Translations under genes and position numbers: made by a program
Shown: in pieces, positions 50,192 through 61,118 of the stretch
Position numbering within the stretch: position 1 is the first letter of the stretch
How the letters are laid out: each line of letters opens with the position of its first letter
NCBI GenBank assembly: GCA_035493955.1
Contig: DATJHI010000006.1
Span: forward strand, 62,001-126,000
Origin: NCED01 sp035493955
Lineage (GTDB): Bacteria > Pseudomonadota > Alphaproteobacteria > Caulobacterales > Caulobacteraceae
Length of the DNA: 64,000 nt
Direction of reading: 5' to 3'
Notes under the pieces: model-generated
Seen by the model: only the letters and a program-made list of their open reading frames with translations
The model's database searches: none
What the model was told of the DNA's origin: nothing

Positions 50192-52891
50192 ATGAACGTC
50201 GTCGTCGTCGAGAGCCCGGCCAAGGCCAAGACCATCAACAAGTACCTGGGCCCCGGCTATGTCGTGCTGGCCTCCTACGGACACGTGCGCGACCTGCCGT
50301 CGAAGGACGGCTCGGTCCTGCCCGACGACGACTTCTCCATGACCTGGGAGGTCGACGGCAAGGCGGCCAAGCGGCTCTCCGACATCGCCGACGCCATGAA
50401 GGGCGCCGACCGCCTGATCCTGGCCACCGACCCGGACCGCGAGGGCGAGGCCATCTCCTGGCACGTGCTCGAGGTGCTGAACAAGAAGAAGGCGATCAAG
50501 GGGGCCGAGGTCCAGCGGGTGGTGTTCAACGCCATCACCAAGGTCGCCGTCACCGAGGCGATGAAGCACCCGCGCAAGCTCGACATGGAGCTGATCGAGG
50601 CCTACCTCGCCCGCCGGGCGCTGGACTATCTGGTGGGCTTCACCCTGTCGCCGGTGCTGTGGCGCAAGCTGCCGGGCGCCCGTTCGGCCGGACGGGTGCA
50701 GTCGGTGGCCCTGCGGCTGGTGGTCGACCGCGAGGTCGAGATCGAGGCGTTCCGGACCCAGGAATACTGGACCGTAGAGGCCGACGTCTCGGCCGGATCG
50801 GACCCGTTCATGGCCCGGCTGGTCAAGCTCGACCGCAAGCGGCTCGGAAAGTTCGACCTGCCCGACGAGGCGGCGGCCAAGGCCGCGCGCAAGGCGGTCG
50901 AGGCCTCCACCCTGCGCATCGCCTCGGTGGAGAAGAAGCCCGCCCGGCGCAGCCCCCCCCCGCCCTTCACCACCTCGACCCTGCAGCAGGAGGCCTCGCG
51001 CAAGCTGGGCTTCGCCGCCCAGCGCACCATGCAGGCGGCCCAGCGGCTGTACGAGGGCGTCGACGAGCAGGGCGGCCTGATCACCTATATGCGGACCGAC
51101 GGGGTCCAGACCGCGCCCGAGGCCATCGACGAAGCCCGCAAGGTCATCGCCGACCGGTTCTCCCCCGCCTACGTCCCCGACGCCCCGCGCATCTACAAGA
51201 CCAAGGCCAAGAACGCCCAGGAGGCCCACGAGGCCATCCGCCCGACCTCCATGGCCCGCCACCCCTCGTCCGTGCGGCTCGAGGGCGACCTCGCGCGTCT
51301 CTATGAGCTGATCTGGCGGCGGATGATCGCCAGCCAGATGGAATCGGCGCGGATCGAGCGCACCACCATCGACCTCGACAACGCCGACGGCTCGCTGGGC
51401 CTTCGCGCCACCGGCCAGGTGATCCAGTTCGACGGCTACCTCGCCGTCTACGAAGAGGGCCGCGACGCTCCGGATCCGCAACGCGGATCCGGACAAGACC
51501 AAGATTGGGCGGACGAGGATTCGGCCCGCCTGCCGCCGGTGAAGGAGGACGCGGCCGTCCAGGTCCTGGCCGCGCGCTCCGACCAGCACTTCACCGAACC
51601 GCCGCCGCGCTATTCCGAAGCCAGCCTGGTCAAGAAGCTGGAGGAGCTCGGCATCGGCCGGCCCTCGACCTACGCCTCGATCCTGACCACCCTGCGCGAC
51701 CGCGACTATGTCCGCATGGACAAGAACCGCTTCATCCCGGAGGACAAGGGCCGGCTGGTCACGGCCTTCCTGGAAGAATTCTTCGAGCGTTACGTCGAAT
51801 ACGACTTCACCGCCGACCTGGAGGAGAAGCTCGACAAGGTCTCCGCCGGCGAGATGGACTGGAAGGAGCTCCTGCGGGCGTTCTGGAAGGACTTCCACGC
51901 CGCCGTCGTCGGCATCGGCGACCTGCGCGTCAGCCAGGTCCTGGACGCGCTGAACGAGGCGCTGGGCCCCCACATCTTCCCGGCCAAGGAAGGCGGCGGC
52001 GATCCTCGCGTCTGCCCCACCTGCGGCGCCGGCCAGCTCAGCCTGAAGGTGGGCAAGTTCGGCGCCTTCATCGGCTGCTCCAACTATCCCGAATGCCGTT
52101 TCACCCGCCCGATCGCGGCCCCCGAGGGCGGCGAGGAGGCGGCCGAGAGCGGCGACCGGGAATTGGGGACAGACCCGGTCACCGGCCGCCCGGTGTGGCT
52201 GAAGATCGGCCGCTTCGGACCCTATGTGGAGCTGGCCGCCGACCCGAGCGACGCCAAGGCCAAGCCCAAGCGCGGCAGCCTGCCCAAGGGCTGGCCCCCC
52301 GCGTCCCTCGACCTGGAAAAGGCCCTGCGCCTGCTCAACCTGCCGCGCGAGGTGGGGCTTCACCCGGAGGACGGCCAGATGATCCTGGCCGGGATCGGCA
52401 AGTACGGTCCCTATGTCCAGCACGCCGGGACCTACGCCAATCTTTCCAGCGCCGACGAGGTCTTCGACGTCGGCCTCAACCGGGCGGTCTCGGTGCTGGC
52501 CGAGAAGCGCGCGGGGGCCAAGGGCGGCCGCACCGGCCCCTCGGCGCTGAAGGACCTGGGCGCCCACCCCGCGACCGGCGAGCCGGTCCGGGTGCTGTCC
52601 GGGCGCTTCGGCCCCTACGTCAATTCCGGCAAGATCAACGCCAACGTGCCCAAGGGGACCGAGCCCGCCGACCTGACCATGGAGCAGGCGGTGGCCCTGC
52701 TGGCCGAACGGGCGGCCAAGGGCGGCGGCAAGGCCAGGCCGGCGCGCAAGGCCAAGGCGGCTCCGGCCAAGGCGGCGGCCGCGAAGAAGGCTCCGGCCAA
52801 GAAGGCGGCGGCCAAGAAACCCGCGACGAAAAAGGCTGCGGGCAAAAAGGCGCCGGCCAGGAAAGCCCCCGCCAAAAGCGCCGCCGAGTGA
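50192..52891 (+). CDS. topA: DNA topoisomerase I
   Basis: 899 aa. N-terminal Toprim domain (VVVESPAKAKTINKYLG, DPDREGEAISWH), the type IA core with active-site Tyr299 (GGLITYMRTDG), then C-terminal zinc-ribbon (CPTCGAGQLSLKVGKF, GCSNYPECRF, ~608-637) and repeated beta-rich tail modules (LGTDPVTGRPVWLKIGRFGPYV and later copies), ending in a Lys/Ala-rich segment of basic repeats. Relaxes negative supercoils. The zinc part has only one finger, with two further Toprim-C-like repeats. The gap from dprA is 166 bp. Confidence 0.97.
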   Translation: MNVVVVESPAKAKTINKYLGPGYVVLASYGHVRDLPSKDGSVLPDDDFSMTWEVDGKAAKRLSDIADAMKGADRLILATDPDREGEAISWHVLEVLNKKKAIKGAEVQRVVFNAITKVAVTEAMKHPRKLDMELIEAYLARRALDYLVGFTLSPVLWRKLPGARSAGRVQSVALRLVVDREVEIEAFRTQEYWTVEADVSAGSDPFMARLVKLDRKRLGKFDLPDEAAAKAARKAVEASTLRIASVEKKPARRSPPPPFTTSTLQQEASRKLGFAAQRTMQAAQRLYEGVDEQGGLITYMRTDGVQTAPEAIDEARKVIADRFSPAYVPDAPRIYKTKAKNAQEAHEAIRPTSMARHPSSVRLEGDLARLYELIWRRMIASQMESARIERTTIDLDNADGSLGLRATGQVIQFDGYLAVYEEGRDAPDPQRGSGQDQDWADEDSARLPPVKEDAAVQVLAARSDQHFTEPPPRYSEASLVKKLEELGIGRPSTYASILTTLRDRDYVRMDKNRFIPEDKGRLVTAFLEEFFERYVEYDFTADLEEKLDKVSAGEMDWKELLRAFWKDFHAAVVGIGDLRVSQVLDALNEALGPHIFPAKEGGGDPRVCPTCGAGQLSLKVGKFGAFIGCSNYPECRFTRPIAAPEGGEEAAESGDRELGTDPVTGRPVWLKIGRFGPYVELAADPSDAKAKPKRGSLPKGWPPASLDLEKALRLLNLPREVGLHPEDGQMILAGIGKYGPYVQHAGTYANLSSADEVFDVGLNRAVSVLAEKRAGAKGGRTGPSALKDLGAHPATGEPVRVLSGRFGPYVNSGKINANVPKGTEPADLTMEQAVALLAERAAKGGGKARPARKAKAAPAKAAAAKKAPAKKAAAKKPATKKAAGKKAPARKAPAKSAAE

Positions 52892-52924
52892 TCGCAGCGG
52901 CAGGGCCTCGAAGGACGCATTCCA

Positions 52925-55231
52925 TTGGCTAAGTCCCCCCGCGGCCCCCGCACGCCCCGCCCGGACCGGCCCTCCCCCGGCCTGCCCGACCGGGAGGCCC
53001 TGGCCCGATACATCGCCGAGGCCGGGGAGACCGAGCTCGACGACATCGCCCGCCATTACGGCCTGAAAGGCGCCGACCGTCGGGCCCTGCGCTTCATGCT
53101 GCGCGACATGGAGCAGGAGGGGACGCTCAGCCGCCGCGGCCGCAAGGGCGTGGCCCCCCGCGGCGCCCTGCCCCCCGTGGGGGTGGTCGACGTGGTCGAG
53201 CGGGACGCGGACGGCGACCTGTTCGTCAAGCTGGCCAAGAGCTCGGACGACGCGCCCCTGGTGCGCCTCGCCCCCGGCCGGCACGAGGCCAAGGCCGCCG
53301 CGCCCGGACTCGGCGACCGGCTGCTGGTGCGGTTCGAGAAGCGCGAGGACGGCGAGACCGAAGCCAAGATCATCAAGGCCTTGGGCGGCAATCCTCAGCG
53401 GGTCCTGGGCGTGATCCGCAAGTCCCGCCGCGAGGTGCGGATCGAACCGGTCGACCGCCGCTCCAAGGAAAGCCTGGTGGTGCCGGACGGCGCCGACCTG
53501 AAGGACGGGGACCTGGTGCTGGCCGCCATCTCCGGCGGCGGCGACCGCGGCTACGGGCCCAAGCGCGGCAAGGTGCTGGAGGTGGTCGGCCGCGAAGACC
53601 AGCCCCGCGCCGCATCGCTGATCGCCCTGCACACCCACTCCATCCCCACCGGCTTCCCACAAGCGGCCGAGGCGGAGGCCGAAGCCGCCAGGAAGCCGAC
53701 GCTGGGGACCCGCACCGACCTGCGGGACCTGCCGCTGGTCACCATCGATCCCCCCGACGCCCGCGACCACGACGACGCGGTGTTCGCCGAGCCCGACCCC
53801 GACCATCCCGGCGGCTGGATCGTCTGGGTGGCCATCGCCGACGTCGCCGCCTACGTCCGCAACGGGACCGCCCTCGACCGCACGGCCTGGGAGAAGGGCA
53901 ATTCGGTCTATTTCCCCGACCGGGTCGAACCCATGCTGCCCGAGCGGCTGTCGGCGGGCCTGTGCTCCCTGCGGGCCGGCGAGGACCGGGCCTGCATGGC
54001 CGTGCGCATGGTGTTCGACGCCGAGGGCCGCAAAACCGGCCACCGGTTCGTCCGCGGCCTGATGCGCTCGGCCGCCAAGCTGTCCTACGAGCAGGCGCAG
54101 AACGCCGTCGACGGCCAGACCGACGATACGACGGGGCCGCTGCTGGAGCCGATCCTGTTTCCCCTGTGGGCCGCCTACGCCTGCATGAAGAAGGGCCGGG
54201 ACGCCCGCCAGCCCCTGGCCATCGAGACCCTGGAGCGGCGCATCCAGCTCTCGCCCGACGGCGAGGTGGTCTCGATCACGCCCCGCGCAAGCCTGGAGGC
54301 GCACAAGCTCATCGAAGAGATGATGATCCAGGCCAACGTCTGCGCCGCCGAAACCCTGGAGAGCCGCAAGGTCCCGCTGATCTACCGGATCCACGACGCG
54401 CCCAGCCAGGAGAAGCTGTTCAACCTGGCCGACTTCCTCTCCACCATCGGCACGCCCTGGAGCAAGGGCGAGCCGCCGCGGACCGACCGTTTCAACCGCC
54501 TGCTCGTCCAGACCCGCGACGGGCCCCACGCCGACATCGTCAACGAGGTGGTGCTGCGCACCCAGATGCAGGCGGTCTATTCGCCCGAGAACATCGGCCA
54601 CTTCGGCCTGAACCTGCAGCGCTACGCCCACTTCACCTCGCCGATCCGCCGTTACGCCGACCTGATCGTGCACCGGGCCCTGATCCGGGCGCAGAAACTG
54701 GGGGACGACGGCCTGACCGACTACGAGGTGGCGCGGCTCGCCGAGACCGCCGAGCACATCACCGCCACCGAGCGTCGCGCCATGGCCGCCGAGCGCGACG
54801 CCACCGACCGCTATGTGGCGGCCTTCCTGTCGGACCGGGTGGGGGCCGAGTTCGAGGGGCGCATCACCGGCGTCACCCGCTTCGGCCTGTTCATCCGCCT
54901 GGCCGAGACCGGCGCCGACGGCCTGGTTCCGGTGTCGAGCCTGGGGACCGAGTATTTCGTCCACGACGACCGCACCCACGCCCTGGTCGGCGAGCGCACC
55001 GGCGCGCGCTGGCCGCTCGGCATGGCGGTGACAGTGAAACTCTCCGAAGCCACGCCCCTGACCGGCGGATTGCTGTTCGAGATGTTGAGCGAGCCGCAGG
55101 CCGCCGACCCCAACGCCCCGCGCCCGCGTCTGGGCGTACGGTCCCGAGGGGCCGGAGGCCCCTTCCGCGGCCCGCCCCGCGGCGGCCCCAAGCGCGGGGG
55201 CTTGCCCAAGGGCGTGCGACGGGGGCGGTAG
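52925..55231 (+). CDS. rnr: Ribonuclease R
   Basis: 768 aa from TTG 52925 (GAAGGACG upstream). N-terminal winged helix (ARYIAEAGETELDDIARHYGLKG), cold-shock-like domains (GVVDVVERDADGDLFVKL), the RNB exoribonuclease core with TIDPPDARDHDDAVFA (catalytic Asp cluster) and HFTSPIRRYADLIVHRAL, and an S1 domain (FEGRITGVTRFGLFIRLAETGADGLVPVSSLG), finishing with a basic Arg/Gly/Pro tail. It degrades structured RNA 3' to 5'. 33 bp after topA, probably cotranscribed. Confidence 0.96.
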   Translation: MAKSPRGPRTPRPDRPSPGLPDREALARYIAEAGETELDDIARHYGLKGADRRALRFMLRDMEQEGTLSRRGRKGVAPRGALPPVGVVDVVERDADGDLFVKLAKSSDDAPLVRLAPGRHEAKAAAPGLGDRLLVRFEKREDGETEAKIIKALGGNPQRVLGVIRKSRREVRIEPVDRRSKESLVVPDGADLKDGDLVLAAISGGGDRGYGPKRGKVLEVVGREDQPRAASLIALHTHSIPTGFPQAAEAEAEAARKPTLGTRTDLRDLPLVTIDPPDARDHDDAVFAEPDPDHPGGWIVWVAIADVAAYVRNGTALDRTAWEKGNSVYFPDRVEPMLPERLSAGLCSLRAGEDRACMAVRMVFDAEGRKTGHRFVRGLMRSAAKLSYEQAQNAVDGQTDDTTGPLLEPILFPLWAAYACMKKGRDARQPLAIETLERRIQLSPDGEVVSITPRASLEAHKLIEEMMIQANVCAAETLESRKVPLIYRIHDAPSQEKLFNLADFLSTIGTPWSKGEPPRTDRFNRLLVQTRDGPHADIVNEVVLRTQMQAVYSPENIGHFGLNLQRYAHFTSPIRRYADLIVHRALIRAQKLGDDGLTDYEVARLAETAEHITATERRAMAAERDATDRYVAAFLSDRVGAEFEGRITGVTRFGLFIRLAETGADGLVPVSSLGTEYFVHDDRTHALVGERTGARWPLGMAVTVKLSEATPLTGGLLFEMLSEPQAADPNAPRPRLGVRSRGAGGPFRGPPRGGPKRGGLPKGVRRGR

Positions 55232-55343
55232 GACGCTCCCCTCCTCCGCGGCCTGCGAGGAACGCGGTTGACTGGCGCGCTTTCCCGAGTATGTTCCGCC
55301 GCTCTCGATTTACCCGGCCTTGGCCGGCGCAGGAGTTCGCCCC

Positions 55344-55511
55344 ATGGCCAAACCGGCATCCATCAAGATCCGCCTCAATTCGTCGGCGGACACCGGCTTT
55401 TTCTACGTCACCAAGAAGAACGCCCGCACCAAGACCGACAAGCTGGTGATGAAGAAGTACGACCCCGTCGTGCGCAAGCACGTGGAATTCCGCGAAGGCA
55501 AGATCAAGTAG
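55344..55511 (+). CDS. rpmG: 50S ribosomal protein L33
   Basis: 55 aa from ATG 55344. MAKPASIKIRLNSSADTGFFYVTKKNARTKTDKLVMKKYDPVVRKHVEFREGKIK is the standard L33 pattern. It has none of the zinc cysteines, i.e. the C- type. Followed by an intrinsic terminator. Confidence 0.96.
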   Translation: MAKPASIKIRLNSSADTGFFYVTKKNARTKTDKLVMKKYDPVVRKHVEFREGKIK

Positions 55512-55540
55512 CTCGCGCTCTCCAAGCCGAGACTCTTGAC

Positions 55541-55565
55541 GCCCGGCCCCTCCGCCGGGCGTTTT
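55541..55565 (+). terminator. Intrinsic terminator after rpmG
   Basis: Stem GCCCGGC/GCCGGGC (55541-55547, 55554-55560) with a 6-nt loop and GTTTT after it, 30 bp after the L33 stop. Confidence 0.8.
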
Positions 55566-55571
55566 GCGTTG

Positions 55572-55784
55572 ATGATCCAGCTGACCAAGACCTTCGACCC
55601 GGTGAAGCTCTCGTTCCTGCGGTCGGTGCTGACCGACGAGGGGATCGACTTCGTGGTGCTCGACACCGGCGCCGGCGGCATCTGGCCGAGCGCCATTCCC
55701 GCCCGCCTGATGGTCGACGAGAAGGACGCCTACCGCGCGCGGCGGGCGATGGCCGCGGCGGGGATCGAGGAGGAGAAGGATTAG
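55572..55784 (+). CDS. DUF2007 small protein
   Basis: 70 aa from ATG 55572 (the frame opens at 55536 through the terminator). MIQLTKTFDPVKLSFLRSVLTDEGIDFVVLDTGAGGIWPSAIPARLMVDEKDAYRARRAMAAAG is the DUF2007 pattern: a ferredoxin-like domain with an FDPVKLSFLRSxLxxEGI lead. Proposed as a putative signal-transducing protein but unproven. It lies directly after a terminator yet has no recognisable ribosome binding site. Confidence 0.78.
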   Translation: MIQLTKTFDPVKLSFLRSVLTDEGIDFVVLDTGAGGIWPSAIPARLMVDEKDAYRARRAMAAAGIEEEKD

Positions 55785-55786
55785 CC

Positions 55787-55948
55787 TCCTTCTCCCCTTG
55801 CGGGAGAAGGTGTCGGCGGAGCCGACGGATGAGGGGTGCAAGCGCCGCCTGATCCGAATGTAGGTTTCAACGGCAAGTCGGCCGTCGCCGTGCTGACACC
55901 CCTCATCCGGGTGCTCCGCACCCACCTTCTCCCGCAAGGGGAGAAGGA
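55787..55948. repeat. Bipartite inverted repeat (intergenic palindromic element)
   Basis: Outer arms of 26 bp (55787-55812 and 55923-55948) are perfect inverted copies, TCCTTCTCCCCTTGCGGGAG on the left end. Inner arms of 13 bp (55826-55838 and 55897-55909) are also perfect inverted copies. The 58-bp centre is not repeated. The element fills the gap between the DUF2007 gene and pleD. Similar inverted units are common in Caulobacterales intergenic regions (REP-like); a G/C-rich hairpin at 32513-32533 may be a distant relative. Confidence 0.7.
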
Positions 55949-55951
55949 AAC

Positions 55952-57316
55952 TTAGGCCGCTTTCGCCACCACCTGGTTTCGGCCCTTGGCCTTGGCGCTG
56001 TAGACCGCCTCGTCGGCGCGCTTGAGCAGGGCGTCGGGGGTGTCGGTCTCGCCGTCGGTGCAGGCGACGCCGATGGAGATGGTCACCGACAGGGGGTCCT
56101 CGACCCCCGCCACCCGGAAGGGCGATCCGGCCACGTGCTGCCGCAGGCGCTCGGCGATGCGGTGGGCGACGTCTAGCCCGGTCTCGGGCATGACCACCAC
56201 GAACTCCTCGCCCCCGAACCGGCAGGCCAGGTCTATGGCGCGAACGTTGGTGGCCAGCCGCACGGCGAATTCGCGCAGCACCTCGTCGCCCACGTCGTGG
56301 CCGAAGCTGTCGTTGATGCGCTTGAAGTGGTCGATGTCGATCAGCAGGGCCGCCACCGACTCGCCCCCGTGCGTGGCCCGGCGCACCAGGCCGCTGAGCT
56401 GGCCGGACATGTAGCGGCGATTGTGGAGGCCGGTCAGGGGGTCGGTGACCGCCAGCTCCAGCGAATGGTCGAGGTTGTTGCGCAGGAAATCGGTGTAGCG
56501 TTTGTGCTTGATCAGGGTGCGCACCCTGGCCGCCATCTCCTCCGGATCGATCGGACGCGGCAGCAGGTCGTTGACCCCCAGTTCCAGCGCCTTGACGATG
56601 CGGACCCGTTCGGACGGCTCGATCACCGCCAGGATCGGGGTGTGGCGCGTCGCCTCGTCCGAGCGGACCTGGGCCGCCAGCCTGAGGCCGTCGAAGGTCT
56701 TGGCCGCGATGTTGACGATCAAGAGGTCAGCGCGGGCCCCGATGGCCAGGAGCGCCTTTTCGGGATCGGCCTCGATGATCGGCCGGTGCTCGGCGCCGAG
56801 CTCCTCGGCGATGCGCGTGGCCTGGCGCTCGTGGTCGTCGGCGATGATGATGCGGCCGCCGCTGGAGCCGAGCCGGGCGCCGACCCCGCCGATCACCCCC
56901 ATGCGCCGGCCGGAGGCCTCGCGCTGGCGCAGCTCGTCGATGACCAGCTTCATCCGGGTCAGGCTGCGCACCCGCGCGAAAAGGGTGACGTCGTCGATCG
57001 GCTTGGTCAGGAAGTCGTCGGCGCCCGCGTCCAGCCCGGTCAGGCGGTCGCGGCGGCCGTCCAGGGCGGTGACCAGCACCACCGGGATATGGGCGGTGGC
57101 GGGATTGGCCTTCAGGCGCCGGCACACCTCGAAACCGTCCATCTCGGGCATCATCACGTCGAGGAGGATGATGTCGGGCAGGTCGGCGGCCGCCTTCTCC
57201 AGCGCCGAAGGTCCGTTGTAGGCCACCGAAACGTCGTAGTACTCGGCCTGCAGCTTGGCTTCGAGCAGCCGGACGTTGGCTTCGATGTCGTCGACCACAA
57301 GGATACGCGCGGTCAT
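55952..57316 (-). CDS. pleD: Response regulator/diguanylate cyclase PleD
   Basis: 454 aa. First receiver with phospho-acceptor D53 (LLDVMMPEMDG), a second, degenerate receiver (~155-275) and a GGDEF domain with GGEEF at 368-372. The allosteric inhibition site RAID is at 359-362, the same numbering as the C. crescentus protein, so product inhibition by c-di-GMP is retained. It makes c-di-GMP after phosphorylation by PleC/DivJ and drives the swarmer-to-stalked transition and holdfast formation. Directly follows divK on the same strand (6 bp gap). Confidence 0.97.
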   Translation of the reverse strand: MTARILVVDDIEANVRLLEAKLQAEYYDVSVAYNGPSALEKAAADLPDIILLDVMMPEMDGFEVCRRLKANPATAHIPVVLVTALDGRRDRLTGLDAGADDFLTKPIDDVTLFARVRSLTRMKLVIDELRQREASGRRMGVIGGVGARLGSSGGRIIIADDHERQATRIAEELGAEHRPIIEADPEKALLAIGARADLLIVNIAAKTFDGLRLAAQVRSDEATRHTPILAVIEPSERVRIVKALELGVNDLLPRPIDPEEMAARVRTLIKHKRYTDFLRNNLDHSLELAVTDPLTGLHNRRYMSGQLSGLVRRATHGGESVAALLIDIDHFKRINDSFGHDVGDEVLREFAVRLATNVRAIDLACRFGGEEFVVVMPETGLDVAHRIAERLRQHVAGSPFRVAGVEDPLSVTISIGVACTDGETDTPDALLKRADEAVYSAKAKGRNQVVAKAA

Positions 57317-57322
57317 GTCAGA

Positions 57323-57691
57323 TCACCCCAGGAAACGACGAACCGTATCGAGGAAGTAGCTCACCGAGATCGGCTTGGAGATATAGGCTTCGCAGCCGCC
57401 CTCCCGGATCCGCTCCTCATCGCCCTTCATGGCGAAGGCGGTGACGGCGATGACGGGGATGTGGGACAGCTCGTCGTCTTCCTTCAGCCACTTGGTCACC
57501 TCCAGGCCGGATATCTCCGGGAGCTGGATATCCATCAAGATCAGATCGGGACGATGCTGTCTTGCAAGCGCCAGAGCTTGCAAACCTTCACGGGTTTGCA
57601 AGGTTTCGTAGCCCTGGGCGTCGAGCAGGTCATGAAACAGCTTCATGTTGAGCTCGTTGTCCTCGACTATGAGGACTTTTTTGAACGTCAT
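57323..57691 (-). CDS. divK: Cell-cycle response regulator DivK
   Basis: 122 aa from ATG 57691 (MTFKKVLIVEDNELNMKLFHDLL); longer in-frame starts would add an unrelated stretch. Phospho-acceptor D54 in LILMDIQLPEISG, Thr in VTAFAMKGDEERIREGGCEAYISKP. Single-domain regulator whose phosphorylation by DivJ and dephosphorylation by PleC sets CtrA activity. It is eight residues shorter than the C. crescentus protein at the C-terminus. First gene of divK-pleD. Confidence 0.97.
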   Translation of the reverse strand: MTFKKVLIVEDNELNMKLFHDLLDAQGYETLQTREGLQALALARQHRPDLILMDIQLPEISGLEVTKWLKEDDELSHIPVIAVTAFAMKGDEERIREGGCEAYISKPISVSYFLDTVRRFLG

Positions 57692-57846
57692 CGACCCATG
57701 CCATCGTGCGGGGGACCGGTTAAAAGACTCGGCCACCCCTTTGTCCACGATGTTTTGACACGAATATCCTTAAGTCCGAGTTGACCGAACCGGCTGAATC
57801 GAAAATGGCCGCTTTGCCTGGCGGTCCGTGGCGCTACCTTGCGGCC

Positions 57847-59112
57847 ATGACCGCGATGTGCCGCGACTGTTTCTGGACCGGAGCGGCGGGGACGGAGCGC
57901 CGGCGATGCCCGGCCTGCGCCTCGCCCCGGCTGGTCGTGCACGACGAACTGGGCCGGCTGAGCATCGCCCACCTGGACTGCGACGCCTTCTACGCTTCGG
58001 TGGAAAAGCGCGACCGCCCCGAACTGCGCGACGTTCCCCTGATCGTCGGCGGCGGCAAGCGCGGGGTGGTGACCACTTGCTGTTATATAGCCCGCACCTA
58101 TGGGGTGCGCTCGGCCATGCCGATGTTCAAGGCCCTGAAGGCCTGCCCCGACGCGGTGGTGCTGAAGCCGGAATTCGCCAAATACCGCCATGAGAGCAGG
58201 CGGATCATGGAGAAACTCGGCCGGCTGACGCCCCTGGTCCAGCCCCTGTCGCTGGACGAGGCCTGGCTGGACCTGTCCGGAACCGAAAGGATCAACCGCG
58301 GCGCGGCGGCGCTGACCCTGGCCCGGGTCCAGGCCGAGATCGAGGCCGACGTCGGCATCACCGTCTCCATCGGTCTGGCCCCCAACAAGGTCCTGGCCAA
58401 GATCGCCTCGGACCTCGACAAGCCCCGCGGCTTCTCGGTCATCGGGGCGGCGGAGGCTCAGGCTTTCCTGGCCGGACGGTCGGTGCGGCTTCTGCCAGGC
58501 GTCGGACCCGCCATGGCCGAGGGCCTGCAGAAGGCCGGCTTCACCCTGATCGGCGACCTGGCCCGGGCCGATCCGAAGGACCTGGCGCGGCGCTGGAACG
58601 CCTACGGCCTGCGGCTCTACGACCTCGCCCACGGCCGCGACGCCCGCGCCGTCGATCCGGATTCGGCGCGCAAGACCATCAGCGCCGAGACCACCTTCAA
58701 CGAGGACCTGACCGCCCTGGAGGACCTTGAGGACCGGCTGTGGCCTGCCTGTGAAAAGGTGGCCTCGCGGTTGCGCCGGGAGGGCATGGCCGGACGGGTG
58801 GCGACCTTGAAGCTGAAGACCCCGGATTTCCGCCTGGTCACCCGGCGGCGCACCCTACCCGCCCCGATCCAGACGGCGCGCATGCTGTTCGCGGCCGCGC
58901 GGGAGATGCTGAGGGCCGAGGCCCGGGGCGGCCCCTACCGGCTGATCGGGGCCGGACTGTCGGACCTGGTGGAGGCCTCGGACGCGCCGGACGACTTCTT
59001 CGACCAGGGCGAGGCCCGCGCCCGCAAGACCGAGAAGAGCCTGGATTCCTTGCGCGCCCGCTTCGGCCAGGATGCGGTGATGAGCGGGCGGGCGCTGCGC
59101 GGACCGAAGTGA
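57847..59112 (+). CDS. dinB: DNA polymerase IV with N-terminal zinc ribbon
   Basis: 421 aa from ATG 57847 (in-frame TTG 57781 and ATG 57805 are alternatives). Residues 1-30 form a zinc ribbon (MCRDCFWTG...RRCPACASPR) fused to a Y-family polymerase: palm carboxylates in AHLDCDAFYASVEKR and SLDEAWLDLSG, fingers YGVRSAMPMFKAL, helix-hairpin-helix thumb LPGVGPAMAEGLQKAGF, and little-finger domain to the end. Translesion synthesis. No C-terminal beta-clamp motif is obvious. Divergent from divK with 155 bp between. Confidence 0.9.
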   Translation: MTAMCRDCFWTGAAGTERRRCPACASPRLVVHDELGRLSIAHLDCDAFYASVEKRDRPELRDVPLIVGGGKRGVVTTCCYIARTYGVRSAMPMFKALKACPDAVVLKPEFAKYRHESRRIMEKLGRLTPLVQPLSLDEAWLDLSGTERINRGAAALTLARVQAEIEADVGITVSIGLAPNKVLAKIASDLDKPRGFSVIGAAEAQAFLAGRSVRLLPGVGPAMAEGLQKAGFTLIGDLARADPKDLARRWNAYGLRLYDLAHGRDARAVDPDSARKTISAETTFNEDLTALEDLEDRLWPACEKVASRLRREGMAGRVATLKLKTPDFRLVTRRRTLPAPIQTARMLFAAAREMLRAEARGGPYRLIGAGLSDLVEASDAPDDFFDQGEARARKTEKSLDSLRARFGQDAVMSGRALRGPK

Positions 59113-59184
59113 TCCACGACCGCCTGGACGCCACTTCAGGTTGTTAACCGCATGTCAGTCGTCCACTGATAATGGTTTGGGCTC

Positions 59185-60990
<1,806 letters not shown>

Positions 60991-61118
60991 GATCGGCCCG
61001 CGCCGCCGCCGAGCGGAGACTGCAGCGCCGCGGTTGACTTCGCCGGCGGGCGCGGGCGTTGTCCGCCCGTGGCGCGCGCCATACCGGCGCACCGCAGAAT
61101 CGCATCAAGCTCCGCTCC

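Noticed and set aside
50078..54979. Antisense open frame of 1633 codons opposite topA and rnr
   Set aside because: It mirrors the codon structure of two strongly supported genes; its His/Gln/Gly/Arg-rich translation has no domain. High GC makes long antisense frames common.
57692..57846. CtrA site upstream of divK
   Set aside because: TTAA occurs but no second half-site at the right 7-nt distance.
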